Below are positions 24,398 through 32,397 of a stretch of 64,000 nucleotides of DNA, in pieces. A program made the translations under genes and the position numbers. The stretch is from Amycolatopsis sp. 195334CR (GTDB lineage: Bacteria; Actinomycetota; Actinomycetes; Mycobacteriales; Pseudonocardiaceae). How positions within the stretch are numbered: the stretch's first letter is position 1; the number at the start of each line of letters is the position of its first letter. The stretch covers positions 2,666,001-2,730,000 of the forward strand of contig NZ_JAFJMJ010000001.1 in assembly GCF_017309385.1 (NCBI RefSeq). The letters run 5' to 3'. The notes beneath the pieces were generated by a model. That model was not told the DNA's origin. It saw nothing but the letters and a program-made list of their open reading frames with translations, and searched no databases.

Positions 24398-25058
24398 TGC
24401 ATCGACCCCCCAACGGGTGTCCGCTGCTCCTCAAGTTGGCGCTCGCAGTATCGCGGGACCATCGGGACTAGAGAGCACATGGGCTAGCACTGGATACATT
24501 TGTCACTTACTTGGCGTAGTAGGAGCGTATTACCTGAACACGGAAAAGAGCACACCTCGCGGTGTGCTCGTCCACTCCGGGATGGCCGGAGTGGGTGCCG
24601 GCCGGCGCCTGGCGGCGTTGGTCTAGTCGACCAAGTCCGGCGCCGGCCGGCGAACCCCACCCATCCCAGGCGGCCCCGCCCCCGCGGCCGCCTGCCCCCT
24701 TCCCGGGTGGCCCTGTTCCCCCGCGCACTGCTCGACGGTCCCTGTCCCGGTCGGTCCGATGACCCCCTTCGGGCCGTTTCCGGCCACACCGGCCCGGTGT
24801 TCCGGGACTCCCCGCTCCGTGCGAGCACTGCACCTCCTCCTCAGGGCTATCGGGTTCCAGGGTCGAAGGTGTCCGGCGGCCCCCTCGGCTGTCGGACACC
24901 TCCCCCGACCCTGGCTGGCGACCACCCGCACCGGGGCGTCCCCGGCGGTACAAGTGATCGTTGCCCCATATGACGCAGCAGCCGGACGCGCAGATACATT
25001 CCGCCGCGAAATTTTCCGACGACTTCTTCCATTGGGGGGAAGGGCATACCTTGGGGTG
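24398..25058. other. Gene-free region between sigma gene and FAD oxidase gene
   Basis: 661 bases with no convincing coding frame on either strand: the open frames are Arg/Pro/Gly-rich shadows. It holds three consecutive strong hairpins at 24548-24651 (listed separately), other G/C-rich inverted repeats around 24860-24930 (GGTGTCCG with CGGACACC), and the promoters of the two flanking genes, which I could not place with confidence. Confidence 0.6.
24541..24651 (-). ncRNA. Candidate structured RNA or attenuator ending in a terminator
   Basis: On the minus strand there are, in order, a 13-base perfect stem (24639-24651 with 24597-24609) enclosing a 6-base inner stem TTGGTC/GACCAA, a 9-base stem (24586-24594 with 24572-24580, loop five), and a 9-base stem GAGCACACC/GGTGTGCTC with a tetraloop (24548-24569). 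The last is followed by TTTTCC, a normal intrinsic terminator. The terminator ends about 145 bases upstream of the sigma gene on the same strand. It could be the end of a small RNA or an attenuator in the sigma leader. No known RNA family was recognised. Confidence 0.5.
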
Positions 25059-26447
25059 ATGAGCAACGACGCTTTGGTGACCAGGCTGCGGGACGCGCTC
25101 GGCAAGGACGCCGTGCTGACCGACACCGACGTCACGGCCGCCTACTCGCGCGACATGATGCCCCTCGCGCCGGTCGGCACCCCGCTCGCGGTGGTGCTGC
25201 CCGCCGACGTCGAACAGGTGCAGGCCGTGGTCCGCGCCTGCGCCGAGGCCAAGGTGCCGATCGTGCCGAGGGGCGCGGGCAGCGGGCTGTCCGGCGCGGC
25301 CAACGCGATCGACGGCTGCGTGGTGCTGGTGCTGACCAAGCTCGACCAGATCGTCGAGGTGGACGCGGGCAACCGGCTCGCCGTGGTGCAGCCCGGTGTG
25401 GTCAACCTCGACTTCCGCAACGCGGTGGAGAAGCACGGGCTGTTCTACCCGCCGGACCCGTCCAGCTACGACTGGTGCACGATCGGCGGCAACCTGTCCA
25501 CGAACGCCGGTGGCCTGTGCTGCGTGAAGTACGGCGTCACCACGGATTCCGTGCTGGGCCTGGAAGTGGTGCTGGCCGACGGGTCGCTGCTGAAGACCGG
25601 GCGCCGCACGGTCAAGGGCGTGGCGGGCTACGACCTGGCCAGGCTGTTCGTCGGCAGCGAGGGCACGCTCGGCGTGATCACCCAGGCCACGGTGGCGCTG
25701 AAGCCGCTGCCGCAGGCGCCCGCCACGCTGGTCGCCGGGTTCACCAGCACCGCGGCCGCCGGCGAGGCGGTGGCCAGGGTGGTGCGCGAGGGGCTGGTGC
25801 CCTCGCTGATGGAGATCATGGACGCCACCTCGATCAAGGCGGCCGAGACCTACCTGCGCACCGACATCGGGGCCGGTTCCGACTGCCAGGCGCTGCTGCT
25901 GTGCCAGTCGGACTCCGGCGGCGAGGTGGCCCGGCGGGAGCTGGCCGCGCTGGAGCAGATCTGCCTGGACTGCGGGTCCGACATGACCTACGCGACCGAC
26001 GACCTCGCCGAGGGCAACATGCTGCTGCAGGCGCGGCGGGTGGTGCTGACCGCGCTGGAGACCTACGGCGTCTGGCTGACCGACGACGTCTGCGTGCCGC
26101 GGACCCGGATCGCCGAGCTGATCGCCGGGTGCCAGCGGATCAGCGAGGAGGTCGGGCTGCGGATCGCCGTGGTCGGCCACGCCGGCGACGGCAACATGCA
26201 CCCGACGATCGTCTACTCACCGGATTCCGAGGACGAGTTCGCGCGGGCGCAGAAGGCGTTCGACGCGATCCTCGAGGTCGGCATGTCGCTGGGCGGCACG
26301 GTCACCGGCGAGCACGGCGTCGGCAAGATCAAGCGGGAGTGGCTGGAGCGGGAGATCGGCCCGGTCGGCCTGCGGGTCCACCGCGAGATCAAGCGCGCGC
26401 TGGACCCGGAGAACCTGTTCAACCCGGGGTCGATGTTCGCCCTCTGA
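25059..26447 (+). CDS. GlcD-like FAD-binding oxidase (D-2-hydroxyacid dehydrogenase type)
   Basis: 462 residues, FAD_binding_4 plus FAD-oxidase C domains. The PP-loop IVPRGAGSGLSGAANAIDG and IGGNLSTNAGGLCCVKYG bind FAD. The C-terminal HAGDGNMHP and GEHGVGKIKREWL carry the catalytic His and metal ligands seen in GlcD/D-lactate dehydrogenases. It oxidises a D-2-hydroxyacid such as glycolate or D-lactate, at or near the membrane or with an electron-transfer partner; no GlcE or GlcF gene lies nearby. ATG 25059 follows TTGGGGTG, and longer in-frame extension is non-coding. Confidence 0.92.
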   Translation: MSNDALVTRLRDALGKDAVLTDTDVTAAYSRDMMPLAPVGTPLAVVLPADVEQVQAVVRACAEAKVPIVPRGAGSGLSGAANAIDGCVVLVLTKLDQIVEVDAGNRLAVVQPGVVNLDFRNAVEKHGLFYPPDPSSYDWCTIGGNLSTNAGGLCCVKYGVTTDSVLGLEVVLADGSLLKTGRRTVKGVAGYDLARLFVGSEGTLGVITQATVALKPLPQAPATLVAGFTSTAAAGEAVARVVREGLVPSLMEIMDATSIKAAETYLRTDIGAGSDCQALLLCQSDSGGEVARRELAALEQICLDCGSDMTYATDDLAEGNMLLQARRVVLTALETYGVWLTDDVCVPRTRIAELIAGCQRISEEVGLRIAVVGHAGDGNMHPTIVYSPDSEDEFARAQKAFDAILEVGMSLGGTVTGEHGVGKIKREWLEREIGPVGLRVHREIKRALDPENLFNPGSMFAL

Positions 26448-26451
26448 GCGC

Positions 26452-27135
26452 CTACGGCTGCTGCGGCTCCGGCTCGGCCGGGGCCGCAGGGGTGCGCTTC
26501 TTCTCGCGGCGGGCCTTCAGGTACTCGAACACGATCGGCAGCACCGAGATCAGCACGATCAGGATGAAGATCGCGTCCACGTTGTTCTTGATCAACGGGA
26601 TCTCGCCGAGCAGCGAGCCCAGCACGATCAGGCCGGCGGCCCACAGGATGCCGCCGAGCACGGTGTAGGTGAAGTACTTCTTCGGGTCCATCCGGCCGAT
26701 GCCGGCGATCCAGGTGATGAAGGTCCGCACGAACGGCACGAACCGCGCCAGCACGACCGCCTTCGGGCCGTGCTTCTCCAGGAAGCCGTGCGTCTGGTCG
26801 ACGTACTCCTGCTTGAAGAACTTCGAGTTCTTCTTGAACAGCGCGGGGCCGACCTTCCAGCCGATGCCGAAGCCGACCACGTTGCCGATCAGCGCGGCCG
26901 CGGTGGCGCAGACGCAGGCCAGCCACAGCGGCAGGTCGAGGGAGTCGTTGGCGATCAGCAGCCCCGCGGTGAACAGCAGGGAGTCACCCGGCAGCACCGG
27001 GAAGATGCTGCTCTCGGCGAAGATGATCAGGCACAGCACACCGAGTGCGACTGGGCCGAGCCCCGACAGCAGGACCTCGGGGTTGAGCCAGTCGGGCATA
27101 AGGCTCATCTGGTCGATGTTCTGCGCTGCGCTCAC
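26452..27135 (-). CDS. DedA-family membrane protein (second of two)
   Basis: About 227 residues with five or six hydrophobic segments. Signatures are IIFAESSIFPVLPGDSLLF, NVVGFGIGWKVG, and LARFVPFVRTFITWIAGIGRMDPKKYF, closer to classical DedA than the protein at 15309. The C-terminus is basic and Pro/Glu-rich (KKRTPAAPAEPEPQQP). The start is uncertain: GTG 27135 (SAAQNIDQMSLMPDW) is used, the frame extends to 27168, and an ATG occurs nearer the first helix. It converges on the FAD oxidase gene with a four-base gap. Confidence 0.9.
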   Translation of the reverse strand: MSAAQNIDQMSLMPDWLNPEVLLSGLGPVALGVLCLIIFAESSIFPVLPGDSLLFTAGLLIANDSLDLPLWLACVCATAAALIGNVVGFGIGWKVGPALFKKNSKFFKQEYVDQTHGFLEKHGPKAVVLARFVPFVRTFITWIAGIGRMDPKKYFTYTVLGGILWAAGLIVLGSLLGEIPLIKNNVDAIFILIVLISVLPIVFEYLKARREKKRTPAAPAEPEPQQP

Positions 27136-27182
27136 GCCGGAACACGGTACAGGGGTGACGTTGCGCACTCTTCGGTGTGTCG

Positions 27183-27590
27183 CTAAAGCAACGTGAGCAG
27201 GCCCGCGACGGCGCCCGCCGCCAGGCCGAGCAGGAGCGCGAGCAACAGCACCCAGCGCGCGGCCACCGGAGCCGGTGCGCTCGCCTGGCGCGTGACCGCG
27301 ACGGGATCCGGCGACGGCTGGGACGCCGGCGCGGGCTCCAGTGCCGCGCGCTCGCGTTCCAGCGAACCGGCGTCCGCGCCGGACAGCAGCCCGTACCCGG
27401 CGGGCGCCGGGAAGGCGGGCTTGGCCAGGTGCGTGGTCGGCGGCTCCTCGACCGGCGCGGCCGGTGTGGCCGGTTCCGGCTGGCGGACCGGCTGGGCGGG
27501 CTGGGGTGGCTGGGGTGGCTGGGGTGCCCGCACGGCCTGCGCCCGCAGTGCCTCGGCCAGCAGGCGCTCGGGGTCTTCCGGCTCACTCAC
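27183..27590 (-). CDS. Pro/Ala-rich C-tail-anchored protein of unknown function
   Basis: 135 residues. The first 25 are acidic and helical (SEPEDPERLLAEALRAQ). The middle is Pro/Ala/Gln-rich with a repeated PQPPQPPQP element. One membrane helix closes the protein (WVLLLALLLGLAAGAVAGLL, about 114-133), leaving almost no residue outside. I do not recognise the family. It could link a cytoplasmic partner to the membrane. It follows nagA by 18 bases on the same strand. Confidence 0.65.
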   Translation of the reverse strand: MSEPEDPERLLAEALRAQAVRAPQPPQPPQPAQPVRQPEPATPAAPVEEPPTTHLAKPAFPAPAGYGLLSGADAGSLERERAALEPAPASQPSPDPVAVTRQASAPAPVAARWVLLLALLLGLAAGAVAGLLTLL

Positions 27591-27608
27591 GCGGAAAGGG
27601 TATCGGGG

Positions 27609-28781
27609 TCACCCGGCGTCGGGAATCCACTGGCCCCGGCGCAGCACCCGCGACGGCCGCAGCTGGTCGTCGAGCACCACCAGGTCCGCGGCCAGGCCCG
27701 GCCGCAGCGACCCGGTCTCCTTCTCGATGCCCAGCAGTTCCGCCGGTCGCGTCGAGGTGGCGTGCACCGCTTCGGCCACCGACAGCCCGGCACCGGTGAC
27801 CAGGTTGCGGAAGGCGGCGTCCATGGTGAGCGTGCTCCCGGCCAGCGAGCCGTTCTCGGCCAGCGTGGCCACCCCGCCGGTGACGTCGACCTCCAGCCGC
27901 CCGAGCCGGTAGCTGCCGTCGGCCGCGTCGGTGGCCGACATGGCGTCGGTGACCAGCACCGTCCGCTCCGGCCCGGCGTGCCGGGCGGCCAGCCGCAGCA
28001 TGGTCGGGTGGACGTGCACCAGGTCGCAGATCAGCTCCACAGTCACCCGCTCGTCGTCCAGCAGGGTGCCGATCGGGCCGGGTTCGCGGTGGTGCAGCGG
28101 GCGCATCCCGTTGAACAGGTGCGTGGCCACGGTGGCCCCGGCGTCGATGGCCGGCCGGATCTGCTCCTCGACCCCGTCGGTGTGCCCGATCGCGGCGATC
28201 ACCCCGCCCTCGGTGAGCTGGCGGATCGCCTTGACCCCGCCGTGCAGTTCGGGCGCGAGCGTGATCATCCGGATCGCGTCCTTGCCCTCGCGCAGCAGTT
28301 TGGTCACCGTGGCGGTGTCCGGTTCGAGCAGTGCGCCCGGATCGTGCGCCCCGCAGCGGGCCTTCGAGATGAACGGCCCCTCCAGGTGCACCCCGGCCAG
28401 CTCGCCGTCGGTGACCAGCTCGGCGAGCGCGCCCACCTGGCGGGCCAGCTCCGGCACGGTCTCCGAGACCAGGCTCGCCAGCAGGGTGGTGGTGCCGTGC
28501 CTGCGGTGCGCCTGGACCGCGCGCAGCAGCTGTTCCGGCTGGCCGCTGGAAAATGATCCACCACCACCGCCGTGGCAGTGCGTGTCGACGAACCCGGGGA
28601 CGACCAGCGCGCCACCCACGTCGAGGTGTCTCCCCGCCGGCGGCGTGCCGGCGCCGACCGCGCTGATCGAGCCGCCCGACACGGCCAGCCAGGTGGCGTC
28701 GTTGGTCTCCTCGTCCGGTGTGGCCAGCCGGCCCCCGGTGATCACGAAATCGATTTCGGCACCCGTCACGCGCTCCAGCAT
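27609..28781 (-). CDS. nagA: N-acetylglucosamine-6-phosphate deacetylase NagA
   Basis: Deacetylates GlcNAc-6-P to GlcN-6-P in amino-sugar and cell-wall recycling (cytosol). 390 residues, amidohydrolase fold. DTHCHGGGGG is the metal site near the N-terminus, and HLEGPFI, GHTDGVEEQI, ATHLFNGM and VTDAMSATD are in the correct order, the last holding the catalytic Asp. ATG 28781 abuts the DasR-like box and has no ribosome-binding site. GTG 28769 has GGAG three bases before it and is a good alternative. The box suggests control by a DasR-like GntR regulator. Confidence 0.93.
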   Translation of the reverse strand: MLERVTGAEIDFVITGGRLATPDEETNDATWLAVSGGSISAVGAGTPPAGRHLDVGGALVVPGFVDTHCHGGGGGSFSSGQPEQLLRAVQAHRRHGTTTLLASLVSETVPELARQVGALAELVTDGELAGVHLEGPFISKARCGAHDPGALLEPDTATVTKLLREGKDAIRMITLAPELHGGVKAIRQLTEGGVIAAIGHTDGVEEQIRPAIDAGATVATHLFNGMRPLHHREPGPIGTLLDDERVTVELICDLVHVHPTMLRLAARHAGPERTVLVTDAMSATDAADGSYRLGRLEVDVTGGVATLAENGSLAGSTLTMDAAFRNLVTGAGLSVAEAVHATSTRPAELLGIEKETGSLRPGLAADLVVLDDQLRPSRVLRRGQWIPDAG

Positions 28782-28797
28782 ATTGGTCTAAACCAGC
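28782..28797. promoter_or_regulatory. DasR-type (dre) operator of nagA
   Basis: ATTGGTCTAAACCAGC matches the known streptomycete DasR consensus core (TGGTCTAGACCA) at all but two positions. It touches the ATG of nagA. No dasR gene is in the window. Confidence 0.75.
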
Positions 28798-28859
28798 TGA
28801 TGGGTCACAACCCGCCAACCATGTGCGGAGATACGCCGTTCGAGGACGCTCTTCCAGGG

Positions 28860-29435
28860 CTAGTTGGGGGATTGCATCGCCCGCTGCAGGGCCTCCAGTG
28901 CCCGGCTCGCGGTCGACTTCACGGTGCCCTTGGAGATGCCGGCGGCCTCGGAGATCTCCGCTTCGGACAATCCGCCATAGTAACGGAGCACCAGCACCTC
29001 GCGCTGCCTCGGCGGCAGCTTGGACAGCGCGTTCACCACCGCCTGGTGCTCGGTGGACAGCATCGCCAGGCTCTCCGCGGACCGCGCGTTGACCGCGTGC
29101 GGCGGCACGTACTCGCGGGCGGTCTTCCGCCGGCGCAGCACGCTGCGCGAGCCGTTGACCACGGCGGTTCGCAAATAACCAACAGCGGCGGCGGCATCCC
29201 GGAGGCGGCCCCAGTTGCGGTGCAGCCCGGTGAACGCCTCCTGCACCACGTCCTCGGCGGTGGCCGGTTCGTCGACCAGCAGGATGGCCAGCCGCACCAG
29301 GCGCATCCGGTGGGTGCGGTAGAGGTCCTCCAGGGTCAGCGGCGCGGCGGGGGGCGGCGGGGCCGCCGGTCCGTCGACCGCGCGCAGGTGCCCGAGCGTG
29401 CGCTCCACGCTCTGCTCAGCGCTCGCCTCGTGCAT
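28860..29435 (-). CDS. SigE-type ECF RNA polymerase sigma factor
   Basis: 191 residues. Region 2: LEDLYRTHRMRLVRLAILLVDEPATAEDVVQEAFTGLHRNW (shown from its start, about 40-80), region 4: LSKLPPRQREVLVLRYYGGLSEAEISEAAGISKGTVKSTASRALEAL. The pattern of WGRLRDAAAAVGYLRTAVVNGSRSVLRRRK between them is the SigE-50-family type common in actinobacteria. ATG 29435 is preferred over the upstream extension to 29591, which is not protein-like. No anti-sigma gene follows: the next gene downstream is nagA. Confidence 0.88.
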   Translation of the reverse strand: MHEASAEQSVERTLGHLRAVDGPAAPPPPAAPLTLEDLYRTHRMRLVRLAILLVDEPATAEDVVQEAFTGLHRNWGRLRDAAAAVGYLRTAVVNGSRSVLRRRKTAREYVPPHAVNARSAESLAMLSTEHQAVVNALSKLPPRQREVLVLRYYGGLSEAEISEAAGISKGTVKSTASRALEALQRAMQSPN

Positions 29436-29602
29436 GGTCCGCCCGTCCCGTGCTGGTCTCCGCCCGTACCCGGGAATGATCGCCGGGTCGGTTACCGTTT
29501 CCTGCGCTCGCCTGCTCACACCGGCAACACGCACGCAAAGCGTATCGGGTTGGCCAGGCGGCGCCACTGTCCGAACCCTCAGATACCGCATCCGGAGGCG
29601 TC

Positions 29603-29884
29603 ATGGCCTGGTTCCTCGTCGAAATCCGCTACGTCCAGGAGAAGTACGGCGAGGTGCGGCCGGCGCACCGGGCCTTCTTGGCGGACCTGGCCGAGAAGGG
29701 CGTGGTGGCGCTCGGCGGGCCGCTGACCGACGGCACCGGCGGGATCACCCTCTACCAGGCCGAGGACGAAGAGGCCCTGCAGAAGATCATCGACCAGGAC
29801 CCGTACTTCCTCGAAGGCGCGGTCGCCGAGCGGACGGTGCGCGGGTTCGACCCGAAGATCGGCGCCTGGCTGCCGTCGGCCTAG
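29603..29884 (+). CDS. YciI-family protein
   Basis: 93 residues with a ferredoxin-like fold. VEIRYVQEKYGEVRPAHRAFLADLAEKG contains the conserved HRAFL motif with the catalytic-type His, and ALGGPLTDGTGGITLYQAEDEEAL follows. YciI proteins have a hydrolase- or oxygenase-like pocket, and some are involved in dechlorination. The role here is unknown. GGAGG lies five bases before ATG 29603. Confidence 0.9.
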   Translation: MAWFLVEIRYVQEKYGEVRPAHRAFLADLAEKGVVALGGPLTDGTGGITLYQAEDEEALQKIIDQDPYFLEGAVAERTVRGFDPKIGAWLPSA

Positions 29885-29923
29885 GCACGCGGCCGGTGAG
29901 CCCGGGCGCTCACCGGCCAGTGG

Positions 29924-30808
29924 TCAGGCGCGTGTCGCGGCGCGGCCTCCGTGACCGGTCACGGAGGCTTCCCGCGCGCCGCGCTTCGCGATGTCCTCCA
30001 GTGCCAGCTTGTCCGCCGACGGCACCCGTGAGCGCGAGCCGAGTTCGATGATCGGCGGCAGGAAGGCCCGGATCAGCTTGAGCGCGCCGACCCAGCGCGG
30101 CACGTGGATCGTCCGGCCGCGGCGCAGGATGCCCGCCTCCAGGCAGTCCAGTGCGGTGGACAGCGGGTAGGTCTTGCCGATCAGTCCGGGCATGCCCGCC
30201 CGCAGCTTGCCGAACACCGGGTGCGCGTCGGCGCTTTCCACCAGGTCCGTGCGAATCCAGGTCGGGTGCGCGACACCGACCTTCACGCCGAGGTGGGCGA
30301 CTTCGGCGCGCAGGCTGTTCGAGAACGCTTCGACGCCCGCCTTGGCCGCGGCGTAGTTGGCCATGCCGGGCGCGTGCGTGATCGCGGCCAGCGAGGAGAT
30401 GGCCAGCAGGTAGCCCTTGCGCTCGATGACGTGCGGCAGGGTCACCCGGAACGTGCGCCAGACGCCGAGCAGGTCCACCTCGATCACCTTCTCGAAGGCG
30501 ACCGGGTCGACCGAGCGGACGAACCCGGTGGACGCGATGCCCGCGTTGGCGATCACCACGTCGATGCCGCCGAAGTGCTCGACCACCTCGCCGGTGACGC
30601 GTTCGAGCGCCTCCCAGCTGGTCACGTCGGCCTCCCAGGACCGGGCCGCGGTGCCGATGCGCTCGGCCACCTTCGCCTGCTCCTCGGCTTCGAGGCCGAC
30701 CAGTGCCACCTTGGCGCCCCGCGCGGCCAGCCGCTCCGCGAGCCCGGCGCCCATGCCCCGCGCCGCACCCGTGATGAGCACGACCTTTCCGCTGACCTTG
30801 CGTGCCAT
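29924..30808 (-). CDS. SDR-family oxidoreductase
   Basis: 294 residues. TGAARGMGAGLAERLAARG (14-32) is the Rossmann dinucleotide motif. NAGI (about 89-92) and the catalytic YAAAK (Tyr about 153, Lys about 157) follow with an SSLA Ser. A long C-terminal part (about 240-294, with IIELGSRSRVPSADK) is typical of actinobacterial SDRs acting on lipids or steroids, but the substrate is not known. The start is ATG 30808, with CGAGGAGG upstream. Divergent from the F420-type oxidoreductase gene with a shared operator-like box. Confidence 0.9.
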   Translation of the reverse strand: MARKVSGKVVLITGAARGMGAGLAERLAARGAKVALVGLEAEEQAKVAERIGTAARSWEADVTSWEALERVTGEVVEHFGGIDVVIANAGIASTGFVRSVDPVAFEKVIEVDLLGVWRTFRVTLPHVIERKGYLLAISSLAAITHAPGMANYAAAKAGVEAFSNSLRAEVAHLGVKVGVAHPTWIRTDLVESADAHPVFGKLRAGMPGLIGKTYPLSTALDCLEAGILRRGRTIHVPRWVGALKLIRAFLPPIIELGSRSRVPSADKLALEDIAKRGAREASVTGHGGRAATRA

Positions 30809-30863
30809 GGTGCCTCCTCGTCGAGTTCTCCTCCGGGACCGTACCTCAACTTACCGCGAGTAG

Positions 30864-30879
30864 GCTACTGGTCGGTAGC
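30864..30879. promoter_or_regulatory. TetR-type operator candidate
   Basis: GCTACTGGTCGGTAGC has 5-base arms and lies between divergent SDR and F420-type genes. Its core TACTGGTCGGTA differs at two positions from the reverse complement of the core of the palindrome at 4799. Confidence 0.5.
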
Positions 30880-30922
30880 AACGGCTCGGAATGAACCGGT
30901 CACCGTGCGGGTTGGCACCGGC

Positions 30923-31744
30923 ATGGCATTCGAACTCGGCAAGATCGGCGTCTGGCGGCCGCTGTGGACCTCCACCCCGGAGCTGGCCGCGAAGGCGGAG
31001 GAACTCGGCTACGGCACCTGGTGGATCGGCGGCTCACCGCCCGCCGAGCTGGAGATCGTCGAGCAGCTGCTCGAAGCGACCAGCGCGCTGGTGGTGGCCA
31101 CCAGCATCGTGAACATGTGGTCCGCCGACGCCGCCGAGGTGGCGCGCTCGTACCAGCGCATCGAGCAGAAGTACCCCGGCCGGTTCCTGCTCGGTGTCGG
31201 GGTCGGGCACCCGGAGGCCACGCAGATCTACCAGAAGCCGTACGACAAGATCGTCGAATACCTGGACCAGCTCGACGCCGGCGGCGTGCCGGTGGAGGCG
31301 CGGGCGCTGGCCGCGCTCGGCCCGAAGGTGCTCAAGCTCTCCGGCGAGCGGACGCTGGGCGCGCTGCCGTACCTGACCACGCCGGAGCACACCCGGCAGG
31401 CCCGTGAACTGCTCGGCAAGGACAAGCTGCTGGTCGCCGAGCACAAGGTGGTGCTGGACACCGACGACGCGCGGGGCCGCGCCACCGGCCGCGAGATGGT
31501 CAAGATGTACCTCCAGCTGCGCAACTACACGAGCAACCTGAAGCGCCTCGGCTTCACCGACGAGGACGTCGCCGGTGAGGGCAGCGACCGGCTGATCGAC
31601 GCGCTCGCGCTGCACGGTGACGCGGAACACATCGCGGCCGGGCTGACCGCGCACCTCGACGCCGGTGCCGACCACGTGGCGATCCAGCCGCTCGGCGACG
31701 ACCCGGTGCCCGCGCTCGAAGCGCTGGCCTACTTGGCCAAGTAG
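30923..31744 (+). CDS. LLM-class F420-dependent oxidoreductase
   Basis: 273 residues of the luciferase-like monooxygenase fold, with the N-terminus MAFELGKIGVWRPLW, the WWIGGSPPAEL strand-loop, IVNMWSADA and FLLGVGVGHPEA. These fit the short F420-dependent subfamily found in mycobacteria and Pseudonocardiales. It uses reduced F420 rather than FMN, but the substrate is unknown. ATG 30923 is used; a GTG at 30905 is possible. Its last codons lie in a 20-bp palindrome shared with the convergent HD gene. Confidence 0.88.
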   Translation: MAFELGKIGVWRPLWTSTPELAAKAEELGYGTWWIGGSPPAELEIVEQLLEATSALVVATSIVNMWSADAAEVARSYQRIEQKYPGRFLLGVGVGHPEATQIYQKPYDKIVEYLDQLDAGGVPVEARALAALGPKVLKLSGERTLGALPYLTTPEHTRQARELLGKDKLLVAEHKVVLDTDDARGRATGREMVKMYLQLRNYTSNLKRLGFTDEDVAGEGSDRLIDALALHGDAEHIAAGLTAHLDAGADHVAIQPLGDDPVPALEALAYLAK

Positions 31745-31746
31745 GC
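31727..31746. repeat. 20-bp palindrome spanning both stop codons
   Basis: GCCTACTTGGCCAAGTAGGC is a perfect palindrome. Read in either direction it is Ala-Tyr-Leu-Ala-Lys-stop, so the two convergent genes end with the same five residues. It could also serve as a bidirectional pausing or terminator stem, but the loop would be too tight without opening. Confidence 0.9.
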
Positions 31747-32295
31747 GTAGTTCTCCTGCCACTCGGCGAACCGGTCCCGGAAGTACGGGAGCCGGTCGGC
31801 GAGTGGCAGGAAGATCCGCGCGGTTTCGGCGTAGTAGCTGGCTTGCTTGGCCGGTCGCGGGTGGGTGTGCAGCCGCTGCACGTTGCTGTAGCGGTCGGCG
31901 AGCTTGATCGTCAGCACCTCTTCGGGCGCGGTGACGAACCGGCTCAGGTAGCTCTCGCGCGAACCCGACTTGGTCACCCAGTCGACGAGTTCGGCCGCCT
32001 TCGCGCCGAACTCGTCGCGGACCTCGCCCAGGCCGCACGGGGTGTCCTCGACCACGTCGTGCAGCAGGGCGGCGACCAGCACGTCCCGGTCGCGCGCCCC
32101 GGCGTCGACGGCGATCTCCAGCGCTTCCAGCAGGTGCCACGAGTACGGCTCACCGGCCGGGCGGGTTTGGTCGCCGTGGTGCGCGGCGGCGAATTCGTAG
32201 GCCCTGCCCAGTACTTCGACGGTCTCGGCGGGCAGTTCTCCGGCCAGCGCGGCCGCTGCGGACGGCCAGTCGCGCCAGGCCCCGAAAACGCGCAT
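31729..32295 (-). CDS. HD-domain phosphohydrolase (RelA/SpoT-type HD fold)
   Basis: 188 residues. HHGDQTRPAGEPYSWHLLEAL then VAALLHDVVEDTPCG and IKLADRYSNVQRL give the His, His-Asp, Glu-Asp and Asp residues of the HD domain of (p)ppGpp hydrolases. It is a stand-alone hydrolase without synthetase, TGS or ACT domains, like MESH1-type small alarmone hydrolases. The substrate may be (p)ppGpp or another nucleotide; this is inference. The gene ends in the palindrome shared with the convergent gene. Start ATG 32295. Confidence 0.85.
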   Translation of the reverse strand: MRVFGAWRDWPSAAAALAGELPAETVEVLGRAYEFAAAHHGDQTRPAGEPYSWHLLEALEIAVDAGARDRDVLVAALLHDVVEDTPCGLGEVRDEFGAKAAELVDWVTKSGSRESYLSRFVTAPEEVLTIKLADRYSNVQRLHTHPRPAKQASYYAETARIFLPLADRLPYFRDRFAEWQENYAYLAK

Positions 32296-32397
32296 CGCGC
32301 ACCCCCTTTTCGCCTGATCAGGCTAGCCGGTCGGGGTCTCTCCGGTGGCTCGTAAGATGCGGTTGAACGGCGAACCCTGCTTCGAGGAGGACCAACG

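Noticed and set aside
24618..24634. TTGGTCTAGTCGACCAA as a DasR site
   Set aside because: Two extra bases disrupt the centre relative to the DasR consensus, and it forms the inner stem of a larger hairpin.
24687..24740. Resemblance to the SRP RNA core (GGGAAGGGGGCAGG on the minus strand)
   Set aside because: The conserved tetraloop and asymmetric loop of SRP RNA are not in order and the flanks do not pair as required.
29436..29591. N-terminal extension of the SigE-type sigma factor at 28860
   Set aside because: The extra 52 residues are not protein-like, and a suitable ATG at 29435 begins just before region 2.
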